Shown here: piece by piece, positions 33,459 through 43,278 of the stretch
Layout of the letters: each line of letters opens with the position of its first letter
Position numbering within the stretch: position 1 is the first letter of the stretch
Notes under the pieces: model-generated
What the model saw: the letters and a program-made list of their open reading frames with translations, nothing else
What the model was told of the DNA's origin: nothing
Database searches by the model: none
Program-made: the position numbers and the translations under genes
Origin: Paractinoplanes bogorensis
Lineage (GTDB): Bacteria; Actinomycetota; Actinomycetes; Mycobacteriales; Micromonosporaceae
Assembly: GCF_018829635.1 (NCBI RefSeq)
Contig: NZ_JAHKKG010000001.1
Coordinates: 310,001 to 374,000 of the forward strand
Reading direction: 5' to 3'
Length of the DNA stretch: 64,000 bases

Positions 33459-34592
33459 GTGACGAGTCAGGGGCAACGTTTCCGGCGGCGTGCGCTGCGC
33501 CGCGGCTACAAGGTAGACGAGGTCGACGCCTTCCTCGACCGGGTCGAGGCCACCCTGGCCGGTGAGCAGGTGGGCCCGCCCGTCGGCGCCCAGGAGGTGC
33601 ACGACGTGGTCTTCCGCGTGCGCTTCGGCGGCTACGACGAGTGGCAGGTCGACCTGCACCTCGACCGGGTCGAGCGTCAGCTGGCCGAGCTCGAGGACCG
33701 TGGAGGCCGGGGTGCCCCGCCGCCCGACCCGATGCGTGACTCGCTGCGCAGCGGCCTGACCGCGGCCAAGCCGGGCGGCCTCGGTGCCGCAATGAGCGGC
33801 GGTGGCATGAGCGGCGGTGGCATGGGCGGCCCCGGCATGGGTGGACAGGGCGGGGGCGGCCGGATGGCCCCGCCGACCGAGCGCCTGCCCGCTCCGCCGG
33901 TGCGCGACGACCGCTACCAGCAGCAGGCCCCGCAGCGCGGGCAGATGCAGCCCGACCCGTACGGCCGCTACGACGAGCCGACCGGGTACGGCCAGCCGCA
34001 GCAGCCCCAGTTGCCTCAGCGGCCCGCTCAGCAGCCGCCGCCGTCCGCCTACGACCGGGGTGACCCGCGCGACCCGCGTGGCTACGACCGCGGCGGGTAC
34101 GACACGGGCAGCTTCGAGCAGCCGGGTGGCTTCGACGGGTTCGAGGCGGGCCGGCACGGCAAGGCCGACATGACCGCCGAGATCCGCATGCCGCAGCGCG
34201 AGCAGCAGGACCCGCGCGGTGGCTACGGTGGCCCGCCGATGAGCGGCCCGCCCATGGGCAACGCCCCGATGAGCGGCCCGCCGATGGGCTACGGCGAACC
34301 GCAGCCGCCCCAGCTGCCCCCGCCGATGGGCGAGCCGGGTGGCGAGCTCTACCGGGTCGACCAGTTGCGGCGCACGTTCCAGCCGCGGCGGTTCGGCAGT
34401 GGCTACGACCCGAGCCAGGTCGATCGCCTGTTCGAGGGCATCCTGCAGGCGATGACCGGGCGCGGGCCGATGCCCGTACCGGAAAATGATCTTGACATGC
34501 TGCAGTTCGGCCTGGTGCCCGGCGGCTACTTCGAGGCCGAGGTGGATGCCGCGTTGCGCGAGGTCAAAGACATCCTGACGCGACGCCGATAG
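33459..34592 (+). CDS. DivIVA-domain protein with two short domains joined by a Gly/Pro/Gln linker
   Basis: The 377-residue protein has an N-terminal DivIVA-like motif (FRRRALRRGYKVDEVDAFLD) with a second related segment to residue 80, then about 210 residues rich in Gly, Pro, Gln, Met, Asp and Tyr (repeats like MSGGGM and MSGPPMG), and a C-terminal module with TFQPRRFGSGYDPSQVDRLF and GYFEAEVDAALREVKD, again of DivIVA type. Such proteins may mark the pole or septum. GTG 33459 is chosen because GGGAG lies 5 nt upstream; GTG 33447 is an alternative. A terminator palindrome follows. Confidence 0.85.
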   Translation: MTSQGQRFRRRALRRGYKVDEVDAFLDRVEATLAGEQVGPPVGAQEVHDVVFRVRFGGYDEWQVDLHLDRVERQLAELEDRGGRGAPPPDPMRDSLRSGLTAAKPGGLGAAMSGGGMSGGGMGGPGMGGQGGGGRMAPPTERLPAPPVRDDRYQQQAPQRGQMQPDPYGRYDEPTGYGQPQQPQLPQRPAQQPPPSAYDRGDPRDPRGYDRGGYDTGSFEQPGGFDGFEAGRHGKADMTAEIRMPQREQQDPRGGYGGPPMSGPPMGNAPMSGPPMGYGEPQPPQLPPPMGEPGGELYRVDQLRRTFQPRRFGSGYDPSQVDRLFEGILQAMTGRGPMPVPENDLDMLQFGLVPGGYFEAEVDAALREVKDILTRRR

Positions 34593-34596
34593 CGAA

Positions 34597-34620
34597 AAGG
34601 GCCCGCCTAGGCGGGCCCTT
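34597..34620. terminator. 24-bp perfect palindrome, bidirectional terminator
   Basis: AAGGGCCCGCCT/AGGCGGGCCCTT lies between the convergent DivIVA-domain gene and the small membrane protein gene, flanked by AA on one side and TTACT on the other, so it can end transcripts from both directions. Confidence 0.8.
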
Positions 34621-34637
34621 ACTCGTTGCGGAAGCTC

Positions 34638-34871
34638 TTACTGGTCTTCCGGCTTCAGTCCGTTGCGACGCAGCACGGCGTCGACGATCAGGGCCGCGAC
34701 CAGGCCGACCGCGAACACGACGAGCCAGATGTTCTCGGTGTTGCCCTCGTGGTTGCCCCAGAAGAACAGCAGCATGATCGCGGCCGAGATGATCGCCGCC
34801 TTTCGCGCCCGCTTCCGGTTGCCCGGCTTGAGCTGGTCGGGGGCGTAGACCGGATCCGATTCGGCAGACAC
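34638..34871 (-). CDS. small two-span membrane protein
   Basis: The 77-residue product has a basic N-terminal part (PGNRKRARKA) and two membrane spans at about 28-43 and 49-68, with a short loop containing HEGNTEN, and ends with a charged tail. GTG 34871 is chosen because GAAGGACAAAGG lies just upstream. No family is recognised; similar short proteins are common in Micromonosporaceae. Confidence 0.7.
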   Translation of the reverse strand: MSAESDPVYAPDQLKPGNRKRARKAAIISAAIMLLFFWGNHEGNTENIWLVVFAVGLVAALIVDAVLRRNGLKPEDQ

Positions 34872-35000
34872 GCCTTTGTCCTTCCTCGAAGGTCTTTTCC
34901 CATGCGCGATCAGTCTCGCATGGCGGCTCCGCTCGCGGCCCACCAACCCGCACCCGGTACCTTCGATGCCGTCAGCTTCTCGGATCGAGGGAGTAGAACG

Positions 35001-36557
35001 GTGCGGATCACAGGCACTGGACACGCGAGCATGCGGATCGACACCGCCGCCGGCAGCATTCTGTGTGATCCGTGGGTCAATCCCGCCTATTTCGCCTCAT
35101 GGTTCCCTTTCCCCGACAATTCGCTCCTGGATTGGGAAACCCTCGGCGACGTCGACTACCTCTACGTGTCGCACCTGCACCGCGACCACTTCGACGCCGA
35201 GCACCTCAAGCGCTTCATCAGCAAGAAGGCGACGGTGCTCCTGCCCGAGTATCCGACCAGCCAGCTCGAGGACGAGCTGCGCGAGCTGGGCTTCACCAGC
35301 TTCTTCAAGACGAAGTCGGACGAGGTGCACGAGCTCGACGGCGGCCTCAAGATCATGATCCAGGCGCTGATCAGCCCGACCGACGGCCCGATCGGCGACT
35401 CGTCGCTGTGGGTCGAGCACGACGGCGTACGGGTGCTCAATCAGAACGACGCCCGCCCGACCGATCTGACCCGCTTCAACGAGCTGGGCCACGTCCACGC
35501 GCACATGCTGCAGTTCTCCGGCGCGATCTGGTACCCGATGGTCTACGAGCTGCCCGAGGCGGCCAAGACCGCGTTCGGTAAGCAGAAGCGCGACCGCCAG
35601 TTCGACCGCACATGGCGCTACATCGACGACCTCAAGGCCGACCACGTCTTCCCGATCGCCGGCCCGCCGTGCTTCCTCGACGACACGCTCTGGCAGTTCA
35701 ACGACATCTTCGGCGACGAGGGCAACATCTTCCCCGACCAGTCGGTCTTCATGTCGGAGTACGCCAAGGTCGGCGGCACCAACGGCGTGGTCCTGCTTCC
35801 CGGCTCCGTCTCGGATCTGTCCGATTCATCGATTTCCACGACGCACCCCACCGATGTCGACGAGTTCTTCGCCAACAAGGCCGCCCACCTCGAAGAGATG
35901 CGCGAGCGCAAGGCCCCGATCATCGCGGCCGAGAAGGCATCGTGGCGGCACCCCGAGATCGACGTGCTCGGCGCCATGAAAAAGCGCATCGAGCCCCTCC
36001 TCGAAGAGTCGATCTACATGGCCCAGGGCGTCGGCGGCCCGGTCCGCTTCGACCTGACCGACGGCTTCGGCCCCGACGGCGAGGTCGTCGAATCGATCGT
36101 GGTCGACTTCCCCGGCAAGCAGGTACGCCCCTACGCCGACGAAAAGGTGCGCTACCGCTTCAAGACCGGCCGCGCCCTGATCGAGCACCTGATCCACATC
36201 GACGAGGGCGACTGGGTCAACAGCCTGTTCCTGAGCTGCCGCTTCAGCGCGGCCCGCATCGGCCAGTACAACGAATACGTCTACGCGTTCTTCAAGTGCC
36301 TTTCCGAAGAGCGCCTGCAGTACGCCGAGGGCTGGTACGACGAGCACGAGAAGGCCGTCGAGGCCGAAGACACGGTGCTCGGCGACTGGACCGTCCAGCG
36401 CCGCTGCCCCCACCTGAAGGCCGACCTGAGCCGCTTCGGCATCGTCGACGGCAACACCCTCACCTGCCAGTTGCACGGCTGGAAGTTCGACCTGCCCAGC
36501 GGGCGCTGCCTGACCAGCGTGGGCCACAAGATCCGCGCCGAGAAGACCGAATCCTGA
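35001..36557 (+). CDS. MBL-fold hydrolase fused to a C-terminal Rieske domain
   Basis: The 518-residue protein has an N-terminal metallo-beta-lactamase fold of UlaG type, with metal ligands His58, His60, Asp62 and His63 (SHLHRDHFD) and later AGPPCFLDD, then a middle region, and a C-terminal Rieske [2Fe-2S] site formed by a C-x-H near 469 (RRCPHLK) and C-x2-H near 489 (CQLHGWKFDLPSGRC). The same two domains in reverse order form CMP-N-acetylneuraminate hydroxylase, so a redox role on a sugar or lipid is possible. GTG 35001 has GAGGGAG 8 nt upstream. It stands alone; substrate unknown. Confidence 0.85.
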   Translation: MRITGTGHASMRIDTAAGSILCDPWVNPAYFASWFPFPDNSLLDWETLGDVDYLYVSHLHRDHFDAEHLKRFISKKATVLLPEYPTSQLEDELRELGFTSFFKTKSDEVHELDGGLKIMIQALISPTDGPIGDSSLWVEHDGVRVLNQNDARPTDLTRFNELGHVHAHMLQFSGAIWYPMVYELPEAAKTAFGKQKRDRQFDRTWRYIDDLKADHVFPIAGPPCFLDDTLWQFNDIFGDEGNIFPDQSVFMSEYAKVGGTNGVVLLPGSVSDLSDSSISTTHPTDVDEFFANKAAHLEEMRERKAPIIAAEKASWRHPEIDVLGAMKKRIEPLLEESIYMAQGVGGPVRFDLTDGFGPDGEVVESIVVDFPGKQVRPYADEKVRYRFKTGRALIEHLIHIDEGDWVNSLFLSCRFSAARIGQYNEYVYAFFKCLSEERLQYAEGWYDEHEKAVEAEDTVLGDWTVQRRCPHLKADLSRFGIVDGNTLTCQLHGWKFDLPSGRCLTSVGHKIRAEKTES

Positions 36558-36713
36558 GAATCTTCATGTCCCGGCCGGGAGGGGCGTACAGACCGTCGCT
36601 CCCGCGGGGACCGCGCCGAGCCTCGCTGGCCGCTGGCGCGCCCAGAACGCGAGGCGCGTCACGGCGACGTGCGTGAGTGGTTGCGGTCAAACCCCGAACC
36701 CACAGGGGAGCGG

Positions 36714-37082
36714 ATGGTTCTCGAGGGGCATTTCCAGTGGTGGCTCTACGGTGTGGGGCATTCCCAGCTCGTTCTGCACGCGCCCGCCGACGGAATCGCG
36801 ACCAGCGTCCACTTCGAAGGCGTCCGGGCGGTGAAGCTGCGCACGTCCTACGTGGGGCTGACGATCCTGGAGGCGAGCGGGGACGACCGGATCCGCATGC
36901 TCGCGTACGCGAAGGTGCCGGAGAGGCTCTCGGACACCCACATCTGCCTCACGTTGCCCACTGAGGACGACGGTTTCGTCGTCTGTGGCCGGGCGACAGC
37001 GTTGTCAGGACGCCAAGCGCGCGCGCATTCCGGCTGGCGGTGGCCCGAGGAGGCCGCCGTGCTCGCGTCATGGAGCCGATGA
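36714..37082 (+). CDS. hypothetical protein
   Basis: The 122-residue product has a mixed strand pattern (GHFQWWLYGVGHSQLVLHAP, then ATSVHFEGVRAVKL and YVGLTILEASGDDRI) without membrane spans or catalytic motifs. ATG 36714 follows AGGGGAG closely; GTG 36669 would add 15 non-conserved residues. Codon use is similar to neighbouring genes, so it is likely real, but I do not recognise the family. Confidence 0.6.
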   Translation: MVLEGHFQWWLYGVGHSQLVLHAPADGIATSVHFEGVRAVKLRTSYVGLTILEASGDDRIRMLAYAKVPERLSDTHICLTLPTEDDGFVVCGRATALSGRQARAHSGWRWPEEAAVLASWSR

Positions 37083-37139
37083 CGCGAGCGGCGACCGGTG
37101 CGGTTGTGGAGGGCTTTACGGCGTACGGGAAGAAGGGTC

Positions 37140-38720
37140 TCAGCGGCCCAGGTCACGCAGGATGCGCTGTGCCACGTTGTGGCCGGCGGCGCCGATGACA
37201 CTCCCGGCCGGGTGGGCGCCGGCCGAGCCCGCGTAGAGGCCGTCGACGCCGGTGGCGTAGGGCATGCGCTCGTTGAAGGCCACCGTGTTGTCGACGTGGT
37301 GGATGTGGCCGCCGGTGATGCCGAAGTGGCGTTCGATGCCCGGTGGGGTGAGTGGCATCGTGTCGGCGATCAGGTCGCGGGTGCCGGGGGCGTAGCGCTC
37401 GCAGATGTCGAGGAGGCGGTCGACGTAGGCGGGAAGGGCCTCGTCCCACGTCGTGCCGGCCAGGTCGTAGGGGACTGACTGCACGAACAGGGCCGACGAG
37501 TGGTGGCCTTCCTCGTCCTGCAGGGACGGGTCGACCGTGGTGTGCAGGTACCACTCGATGGTCGGCTCGTCGGGCAAGCGGCCCGCCTGCACGTCGGCCC
37601 ACATGGCGCGCAGCGCGGCCATGGGCGACTCGGAGGCCGAGCCGGGCAGCAGGTGGATCGTCGCGCCGAACGGGGACGGTGCCTCGGGCGGCAGGCAGGT
37701 GAACTGCGGCAGCCCGCGCAGGGCGAGGTTGAGTTTGAGGGTGGTGCCGGGGCGCTTCACGGCTTCCATGCGCGACGTCAAAGCCGCCGGGAGGGTCACC
37801 AGGGACATCAAGCGGTAAGGGTCGCAGGCGCCCAGCACGACGCCCGCGCTGATCGAGCGGCCGTCGGCCAGCACGACCCCGCTGGCGGCTCCGCCGTCGA
37901 CCGGGATCGACGAGACCGCGGCGCCGGTGAAGATCTGGGCGCCCGCCGCCCGAGCCGCGTCGGCGAACGTGCGGGTGACCGTGCCCATGCCGCCCTGGGC
38001 GATCATCCAGGTGCCGTCGGAACCGGGCAGGCGGCACATGTTGTGGACGAGGAAGTTGTGGCCGGTGCCCGGGTCGTCGGGGCCGGCGTTGAGCCCGGAG
38101 AGGCCGTCGGTGACCGCGTACATGCTGACCAGCAGTTCGCTCTTGAAGCCGAACCGGGCCAGATAGTCGGCGACCGAACCGCGGACCAGGTCGATGAACG
38201 TGCTCTGCAGCTGTGGCCGGATGAACCGGTCGGCGGTCTCTTCGACGCTGCCGGGCTCCTGCAGCCAGGCCGGGGCCAGGTCGGCCCGCAGCGCGGCGAT
38301 CTCGACCGCCAGCTGTTCGTCGGCGGCGGCGTCACGCGGGGAGAAGAACTGCTCGAGCTGCGCGCGGGTGGACGCGTGGTCACGCCCGAACAGCAGGTAG
38401 GGCGAGCCGGCCGGACCGGGCGTGGGCAGGAAGTAGTGCGGGTCGCGGCGCAGCACCGGGATGTCGACGTCGAGCGTGCGCATCAGCTCGGGCGGCATCA
38501 GGCCCAGAAGGTAGGAGCCGGTGGAGTGGCCGAGGCCGGGCACGCGGGGGAACGGATGCTCGGTGCGGGCGGCGCCGCCGATCACGTCGGTGGCCTCGAG
38601 CACGACGACGTCGAGGCCGGCGCGGGCGAGCAGGATCGCCGAGACGAGGCCGTTGTGGCCGGCGCCGATGATCACTACGTCGGACCGGGTGGGGAGTCCG
38701 GTGGCGGGGAGAGTGGTCAT
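37140..38720 (-). CDS. FAD-dependent oxidoreductase, phytoene-desaturase/PYROXD2-like
   Basis: The 526-residue protein begins with an FAD-binding Rossmann motif (DVVIIGAGHNGLVSAILLARAG, near residues 14-35, ending in the acidic residue of VVVLEATDVIGG) and ends with GVDGLYAGSAGAHPAGSVIG, the second FAD contact. Between them is the substrate domain of the phytoene dehydrogenase superfamily. The closest named group is PYROXD2, with no proven substrate; no carotenoid genes are nearby. ATG 38720 is preceded by TAGGCT at 8 nt and no ribosome site. Confidence 0.88.
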   Translation of the reverse strand: MTTLPATGLPTRSDVVIIGAGHNGLVSAILLARAGLDVVVLEATDVIGGAARTEHPFPRVPGLGHSTGSYLLGLMPPELMRTLDVDIPVLRRDPHYFLPTPGPAGSPYLLFGRDHASTRAQLEQFFSPRDAAADEQLAVEIAALRADLAPAWLQEPGSVEETADRFIRPQLQSTFIDLVRGSVADYLARFGFKSELLVSMYAVTDGLSGLNAGPDDPGTGHNFLVHNMCRLPGSDGTWMIAQGGMGTVTRTFADAARAAGAQIFTGAAVSSIPVDGGAASGVVLADGRSISAGVVLGACDPYRLMSLVTLPAALTSRMEAVKRPGTTLKLNLALRGLPQFTCLPPEAPSPFGATIHLLPGSASESPMAALRAMWADVQAGRLPDEPTIEWYLHTTVDPSLQDEEGHHSSALFVQSVPYDLAGTTWDEALPAYVDRLLDICERYAPGTRDLIADTMPLTPPGIERHFGITGGHIHHVDNTVAFNERMPYATGVDGLYAGSAGAHPAGSVIGAAGHNVAQRILRDLGR

Positions 38721-38728
38721 GACGCCTG

Positions 38729-38734
38729 AGCCTA
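38729..38734 (-). promoter_or_regulatory. -10-like hexamer TAGGCT before oxidoreductase gene
   Basis: On the minus strand TAGGCT ends 8 nt before ATG 38720 and overlaps the end of the upstream yihY gene. Confidence 0.45.
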
Positions 38735-39574
38735 GCGCGCGGAGAGTTCCCGCCGGGTCTGGAATGCGCTCGCGCTGCGGGTAGCGGCGTAACCGGCCAG
38801 AACGATCACGTGGAACAGGTAGAGCCAGAGGCCGACGGCGACCGTTCCGCCGATCGCGTCGAACCCGCCGAACGGCGCACCGAGGTCGATCGGGAGCGAG
38901 CAGAACAAAACGAAGCCGTGCAGGAAACCGGACAGGTTGGCGGCGGTGAACGACCCGACCAGTACGGTCGAGAGCCAGCGCGGGCGGCCCGGTGCCACGT
39001 AGCGGTAGACCCAGATCACCACCGGGGTCAGCACCAGCCAGGCGGCCAGGAAGGACAGGACCACCGCCAGTACGGCGTACCAGCCGCCCCGCAGCCACAG
39101 TCCGCTCGTCGACGGCAGCGCCAGGAACATCGCCAGCAGCAGGGCCGGTGCCGCCGCCATCAGGGGCAGCCAGAGCAGCCGTCCGCGCCAGCCGACCAGG
39201 GGCTCGCCGCCCGGCTCCTTGCGCTGCAGCGAGACGAAGGCACGGCGCAGCCCTTCGCCGTAGAGCGTGGCGGGCAACAGGCTGGCCAGCGCGAACAGGG
39301 GCGTCAGATGCAGCCCGGCGTCGATCAGGGCGGCCAGCGCGTGCGGCGCCCCGATCTGGTCGGGCAGCGCGGCGATGGTGCGCCCGGTGAGCCGGCGCAC
39401 CCGGTCGGGTCCGGCGATCAGGCCGGTGATCCAGGTCGCGAGCAGGGCGATCGGCACCACGGCGATGCCGGCGTAGAAGGTGACGGCCGCCGCGTGCAGG
39501 GCCAGATCACGGCCCTGGATGGGCCGGAACGGCAAGCTCAGCGTCCGCACCCACCCCGTCATGCTGATCTTCAT
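38732..39574 (-). CDS. YihY/BrkB-family inner membrane protein
   Basis: The 280-residue protein has six membrane spans and the family pattern: [20 protein letters not shown] in the first span and [17 protein letters not shown] in the last, where the loop with Gly-rich residues and [13 protein letters not shown] is typical. YihY proteins are often mislabelled ribonuclease BN; the function is unknown. ATG 39574 or the in-frame ATG 39562 can start it. A DnaA-box-like TTGTCCACA lies just upstream. Confidence 0.85.
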   Translation of the reverse strand: MKISMTGWVRTLSLPFRPIQGRDLALHAAAVTFYAGIAVVPIALLATWITGLIAGPDRVRRLTGRTIAALPDQIGAPHALAALIDAGLHLTPLFALASLLPATLYGEGLRRAFVSLQRKEPGGEPLVGWRGRLLWLPLMAAAPALLLAMFLALPSTSGLWLRGGWYAVLAVVLSFLAAWLVLTPVVIWVYRYVAPGRPRWLSTVLVGSFTAANLSGFLHGFVLFCSLPIDLGAPFGGFDAIGGTVAVGLWLYLFHVIVLAGYAATRSASAFQTRRELSAR

Positions 39575-39580
39575 ACCCAG

Positions 39581-39589
39581 TTGTCCACA
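39581..39589 (+). other. DnaA-box-like 9-mer TTGTCCACA
   Basis: TTGTCCACA equals the DnaA box used in high-GC actinobacteria. It lies between the divergent yihY and dxr genes. As a single site it may be chance or a regulatory site. Confidence 0.3.
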
Positions 39590-39633
39590 GCCCGACCCGT
39601 CCGTCCTGGCGCGGCTCCGGAAAGATGGGCGCC

Positions 39634-40833
39634 ATGCGTGACCTCGTTCTGCTCGGCTCGACCGGATCCATCGGCACCCAGGCCATCGACATCGTGCGCC
39701 GCAACCCCGACAAGTTCCGCGTGGTCGCCCTCGGCGCGGGCGGCGGCAACGTCCAGCTGCTGGCCGAGCAGGCCCTCGAGCTCGGCGTCGAGGCGGTCGG
39801 GGTGGCCCGGTCCTCCGTCGTGCAGGATCTGCAGCTCGCCTTCTACGCCGAGGCGCAGCGCCGCGGATGGGCCACCGGCGACTTCAAGCTCCCCAAGATC
39901 GTGGCCGGCCCCGACGCGATGACCGAGCTCGCCCGCCGGCCGTGCGACGTCGTGCTCAACGGGGTGGTCGGCAGCCTCGGCCTGGCGCCCACCCTGGCCG
40001 CGCTCGAGTCGGGCCGGATCCTCGCCCTGGCCAACAAGGAGTCGCTGGTCGCGGGCGGCCCGCTGGTGCGCCGCATCGCCAAGGAGGGGCAGATCGTCCC
40101 GGTCGACTCCGAGCACTCGGCGCTCGCCCAGTGCCTGCGCGGGGGCACTGCGGCCGAGGTACGCCGTCTCGTGCTGACTGCCAGCGGAGGCGCGTTCCGG
40201 GGCCGCCGCCGTGCGGAGCTGACGAACGTCACACCCGAGGACGCGCTCAAGCACCCGACGTGGGACATGGGCCCGGTCGTCACGATCAACACCGCCACGA
40301 TGGTGAACAAGGGGCTCGAGGTGATCGAGGCGCACGAGTTGTTCGGCACCCCGTACGACGACATCGAGGTGATGGTGCACCCGCAGTCGGTCATCCACTC
40401 GATGGTCGAGTTCACCGACGGGTCGACGCTCACCCAGGCCAGCCCGCCCGACATGCGCCTGCCGATCGCGCTGGCCCTGGCCTGGCCCGAGCGGGTGCCG
40501 CAGGCCGCGCCCGCGGTCGACTGGCGTGAGGCACACAACTGGGAGCTGCGGCCGCTCGACGACGAGGCGTTCCCCGCCGTACGCCTGGCCAAGGACGCCG
40601 GTCGCGCCGGTCACTGCCGTCCGGCCATCTACAACGCCGCCAACGAGGAGTGTGTGGCCGCTTTCGTCGACGGTCGGCTACCTTTTCTGGGCATCGTCGA
40701 CACGTTGGAGCGTGTGCTCGAGGCGGCACCCGAATTTGCCGAGCCGAGTACCGTCGAAGAAGTGCTCGCGGCCGAGGCTTGGGCGCGCACCCAGGCACAG
40801 CAAGAGATCGCTACTGCGGCAAAAGGAGCTTGA
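39634..40833 (+). CDS. dxr: 1-deoxy-D-xylulose 5-phosphate reductoisomerase
   Basis: The 399-residue enzyme makes 2-C-methyl-D-erythritol 4-phosphate, the second step of the MEP isoprenoid route. NADPH-binding [15 protein letters not shown] lies at residues 6-20; [24 protein letters not shown] and the [12 protein letters not shown] stretch complete the active site. ATG 39634 (MRDLVLLGS) fits the family start better than GTG 39625, three codons upstream. The stop overlaps the rseP ATG by one base. Confidence 0.96.
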   Translation: MRDLVLLGSTGSIGTQAIDIVRRNPDKFRVVALGAGGGNVQLLAEQALELGVEAVGVARSSVVQDLQLAFYAEAQRRGWATGDFKLPKIVAGPDAMTELARRPCDVVLNGVVGSLGLAPTLAALESGRILALANKESLVAGGPLVRRIAKEGQIVPVDSEHSALAQCLRGGTAAEVRRLVLTASGGAFRGRRRAELTNVTPEDALKHPTWDMGPVVTINTATMVNKGLEVIEAHELFGTPYDDIEVMVHPQSVIHSMVEFTDGSTLTQASPPDMRLPIALALAWPERVPQAAPAVDWREAHNWELRPLDDEAFPAVRLAKDAGRAGHCRPAIYNAANEECVAAFVDGRLPFLGIVDTLERVLEAAPEFAEPSTVEEVLAAEAWARTQAQQEIATAAKGA

Positions 40834-42095
40834 TGCTGTACTGGCTGGGAGTGGTCGCGTTCGCGCTGGCCATCCTGATCTCGGTGAGCCTGCACGAGTT
40901 CGGCCACATGCTCACGGCCAAGGGCTTCGGCATGAAGGTCTCGCGATATTTCGTCGGCTTCGGCCCCACCATCTTCTCGTTCCAGCGCGGCGAGACCGAG
41001 TACGGCCTCAAGGCGATCCCGCTCGGCGGCTTCTGCAAGATCGTCGGCATGACGCCGCAGGACGACGACGTCGCCCCGGAGGACCAGCCCCGCGCGATGT
41101 GGCGGTTCCCGGTGTGGAAGCGCACGATCGTGATGTCGGCCGGCTCGATAACCCACTTCCTGCTGGCCGGTGTGGCCGCCTACTTCGCCGCGATCTCGAT
41201 CGGCCTGCCCAACACGGCCTATCCGCAGACCGACGAGGCCACCCTGGCGCAGAAGCCGGTCATCACGATCACCGAGTGCACCTGGGTCAACCTGCCCACC
41301 ACCCAGCAGGACTGCGTGCCCGGGCAGAACGGCGCGATCGCCGGCCCGGCCTACGCCGCCGGCCTGCGCGACGGTGACCTGGTCACCCAGGTCGGCACCA
41401 CCCCGATCAGCAACTACGGCCAGCTCACCCAGGCGATCCGGGCGCTGCCCGCGGGCGTCGTCCCGTTCACCTACGAGCGCAACGGCACCACCGCCACCGC
41501 CCAGGTGACCCTGGTCGCGGCCCAGCGGGCGCCGGTCGCCGACTCCTCCGGCGCGACCACCACGGTGTCCGTGGCCGGCCTGGGCTGGGACCAGCGCAGC
41601 GTGCCCACGATGATCGAATACGGCCCGGTCGAGGCGGTCGGCGCGACCGGCAGCTACGGCTGGTTCCTGGTCGAGCGCACGTTCGAGGCGATGAAGCGGA
41701 TCCCCGACAAGGTCCCCGCCCTCTGGCACTCGATCACCGGCAGCGAGCGTGACCCCGAGACCCCGATCAGCGTGGTCGGCGCGAGCCGGCTCGGTGGCGA
41801 GGCCATCGCCAACGGCGTACCCGAGCTGTTCCTGAACATCTTCATCTCGCTCAACGTCTTCATCGGCATCTTCAACCTGCTGCCGCTGCTGCCGTTGGAC
41901 GGTGGTCACATCGCGATCGCCTGGTACGAACGCGTCCGGTCGTGGCTCTACGCTCGATTCAAGAAGCCCGACCCGGGCCGCGTCGACTACTACAAACTGA
42001 TGCCTGTCACCTACGCAGTCATCCTGATTGGCGGTGCGTTCACCCTGTTGACCGTTACCGCCGACATCATCAACCCGATCACGATCTTCAAATAG
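40833..42095 (+). CDS. rseP: site-2 zinc metalloprotease RseP/Rip1
   Basis: The 420-residue intramembrane protease has the zinc motif H21-E22-x2-H25 (SLHEFGHML) in the first span, the FVGFGPTIFSF loop, one PDZ domain at about 160-260 (AAGLRDGDLVTQVGTTPISN), and the LLPLLPLDGGHIAIA third zinc ligand near 350. In mycobacteria Rip1 cuts anti-sigma factors. Here the ECF sigma factor partner at 7-8.5 kb could be a client, but this is only a thought. It lies between dxr and ispG in the conserved actinobacterial order. Confidence 0.95.
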   Translation: MLYWLGVVAFALAILISVSLHEFGHMLTAKGFGMKVSRYFVGFGPTIFSFQRGETEYGLKAIPLGGFCKIVGMTPQDDDVAPEDQPRAMWRFPVWKRTIVMSAGSITHFLLAGVAAYFAAISIGLPNTAYPQTDEATLAQKPVITITECTWVNLPTTQQDCVPGQNGAIAGPAYAAGLRDGDLVTQVGTTPISNYGQLTQAIRALPAGVVPFTYERNGTTATAQVTLVAAQRAPVADSSGATTTVSVAGLGWDQRSVPTMIEYGPVEAVGATGSYGWFLVERTFEAMKRIPDKVPALWHSITGSERDPETPISVVGASRLGGEAIANGVPELFLNIFISLNVFIGIFNLLPLLPLDGGHIAIAWYERVRSWLYARFKKPDPGRVDYYKLMPVTYAVILIGGAFTLLTVTADIINPITIFK

Positions 42096-42105
42096 GTGAT
42101 GTGAA

Positions 42106-43278
42106 GTGACTGCGATCAGTCTCGGTATGCCGGCCGTTCCCCCGCCGCCGCTCGCGCCCCGCCGCCAGAGCCGGCAGATCATGGTGGGCAACGTGCCGGT
42201 CGGCGGCGGTGCCCCGGTCAGCGTGCAGTCGATGACGACCACGCTCACCTCCGACGTCAACAAGACGCTGCAGCAGATCGCCGAGCTCACCGCCTCGGGC
42301 TGCCAGATCGTCCGGGTCGCCGTCCCCTCGCAGGACGACGTCGAGGCGCTCCCCGCGATCGCCAAGAAGTCGCAGATCCCGGTGATCGCCGACATCCACT
42401 TCCAGCCGAAGTACGTGTTCGCCGCGATCGACGCCGGCTGCGCGGCCGTCCGGGTCAACCCGGGCAACATCCGCCAGTTCGACGACAAGGTCAAAGAGAT
42501 CGCCAAGGCGGCCGGCGACGCCAAGGTGCCGATCCGGATCGGTGTCAACGCGGGCTCGCTCGACAAGCGCCTGCTACAGAAGTACGGCAAGGCCACGGCC
42601 GAGGCTCTGGTCGAGTCGGCGCTGTGGGAGTGCTCACTGTTCGAAGAGCACGGCTTCCGCGACATCAAGATCTCGGTCAAGCACAACGACCCGGTCGTCA
42701 TGATCCGGGCCTACCGGCAGCTCGCCGAGCAGTGCGACTACCCGCTGCACCTCGGCGTCACCGAGGCCGGGCCGGCCTTCCAGGGCACGATCAAGAGCGC
42801 GGTCGCGTTCGGCGCGCTGCTGGCCGAGGGCATCGGCGACACGATCCGGGTGTCCCTGTCGGCCCCGCCGGTCGAAGAGATCAAGGTCGGCCAGCAGATC
42901 CTCGAGTCGCTGGGCCTGCGCGAGCGTGGTCTCGAGATCGTGTCGTGCCCGTCCTGCGGTCGTGCCCAGGTCGACGTCTACACGCTGGCCGAGCAGGTCA
43001 CGGCCGGGCTCGAGGGCCTGCCGGTGCCGCTGCGGGTGGCCGTGATGGGCTGCGTCGTGAACGGGCCGGGCGAGGCGCGCGAGGCCGACCTCGGCGTGGC
43101 GTCGGGCAACGGCAAGGGCCAGATCTTCGTCAAGGGCCAGGTCATCAAGACGGTGCCCGAGTCGATCATCGTGGAGACGCTGATCGAGGAGGCCCTGCGC
43201 CTGGCCGACGAGATGGGCGCCGACCTGCCCGAGGAGCTGCGCGAAATGCTCCCCGGGGCGCAGGTCACGGTGCACTAG
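42106..43278 (+). CDS. ispG: (E)-4-hydroxy-3-methylbut-2-enyl-diphosphate synthase
   Basis: The 390-residue iron-sulfur enzyme converts MEcPP to HMBPP in the MEP pathway. The cluster cysteines are in [12 protein letters not shown] and [10 protein letters not shown], and the TIM-barrel parts [20 protein letters not shown] and [13 protein letters not shown] are intact. GTG 42106 fits the family; the two codons before SLGMPAVP are variable. It lies 10 nt behind rseP and converges with the GNAT gene, overlapping by 4 bases. Confidence 0.96.
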   Translation: MTAISLGMPAVPPPPLAPRRQSRQIMVGNVPVGGGAPVSVQSMTTTLTSDVNKTLQQIAELTASGCQIVRVAVPSQDDVEALPAIAKKSQIPVIADIHFQPKYVFAAIDAGCAAVRVNPGNIRQFDDKVKEIAKAAGDAKVPIRIGVNAGSLDKRLLQKYGKATAEALVESALWECSLFEEHGFRDIKISVKHNDPVVMIRAYRQLAEQCDYPLHLGVTEAGPAFQGTIKSAVAFGALLAEGIGDTIRVSLSAPPVEEIKVGQQILESLGLRERGLEIVSCPSCGRAQVDVYTLAEQVTAGLEGLPVPLRVAVMGCVVNGPGEAREADLGVASGNGKGQIFVKGQVIKTVPESIIVETLIEEALRLADEMGADLPEELREMLPGAQVTVH

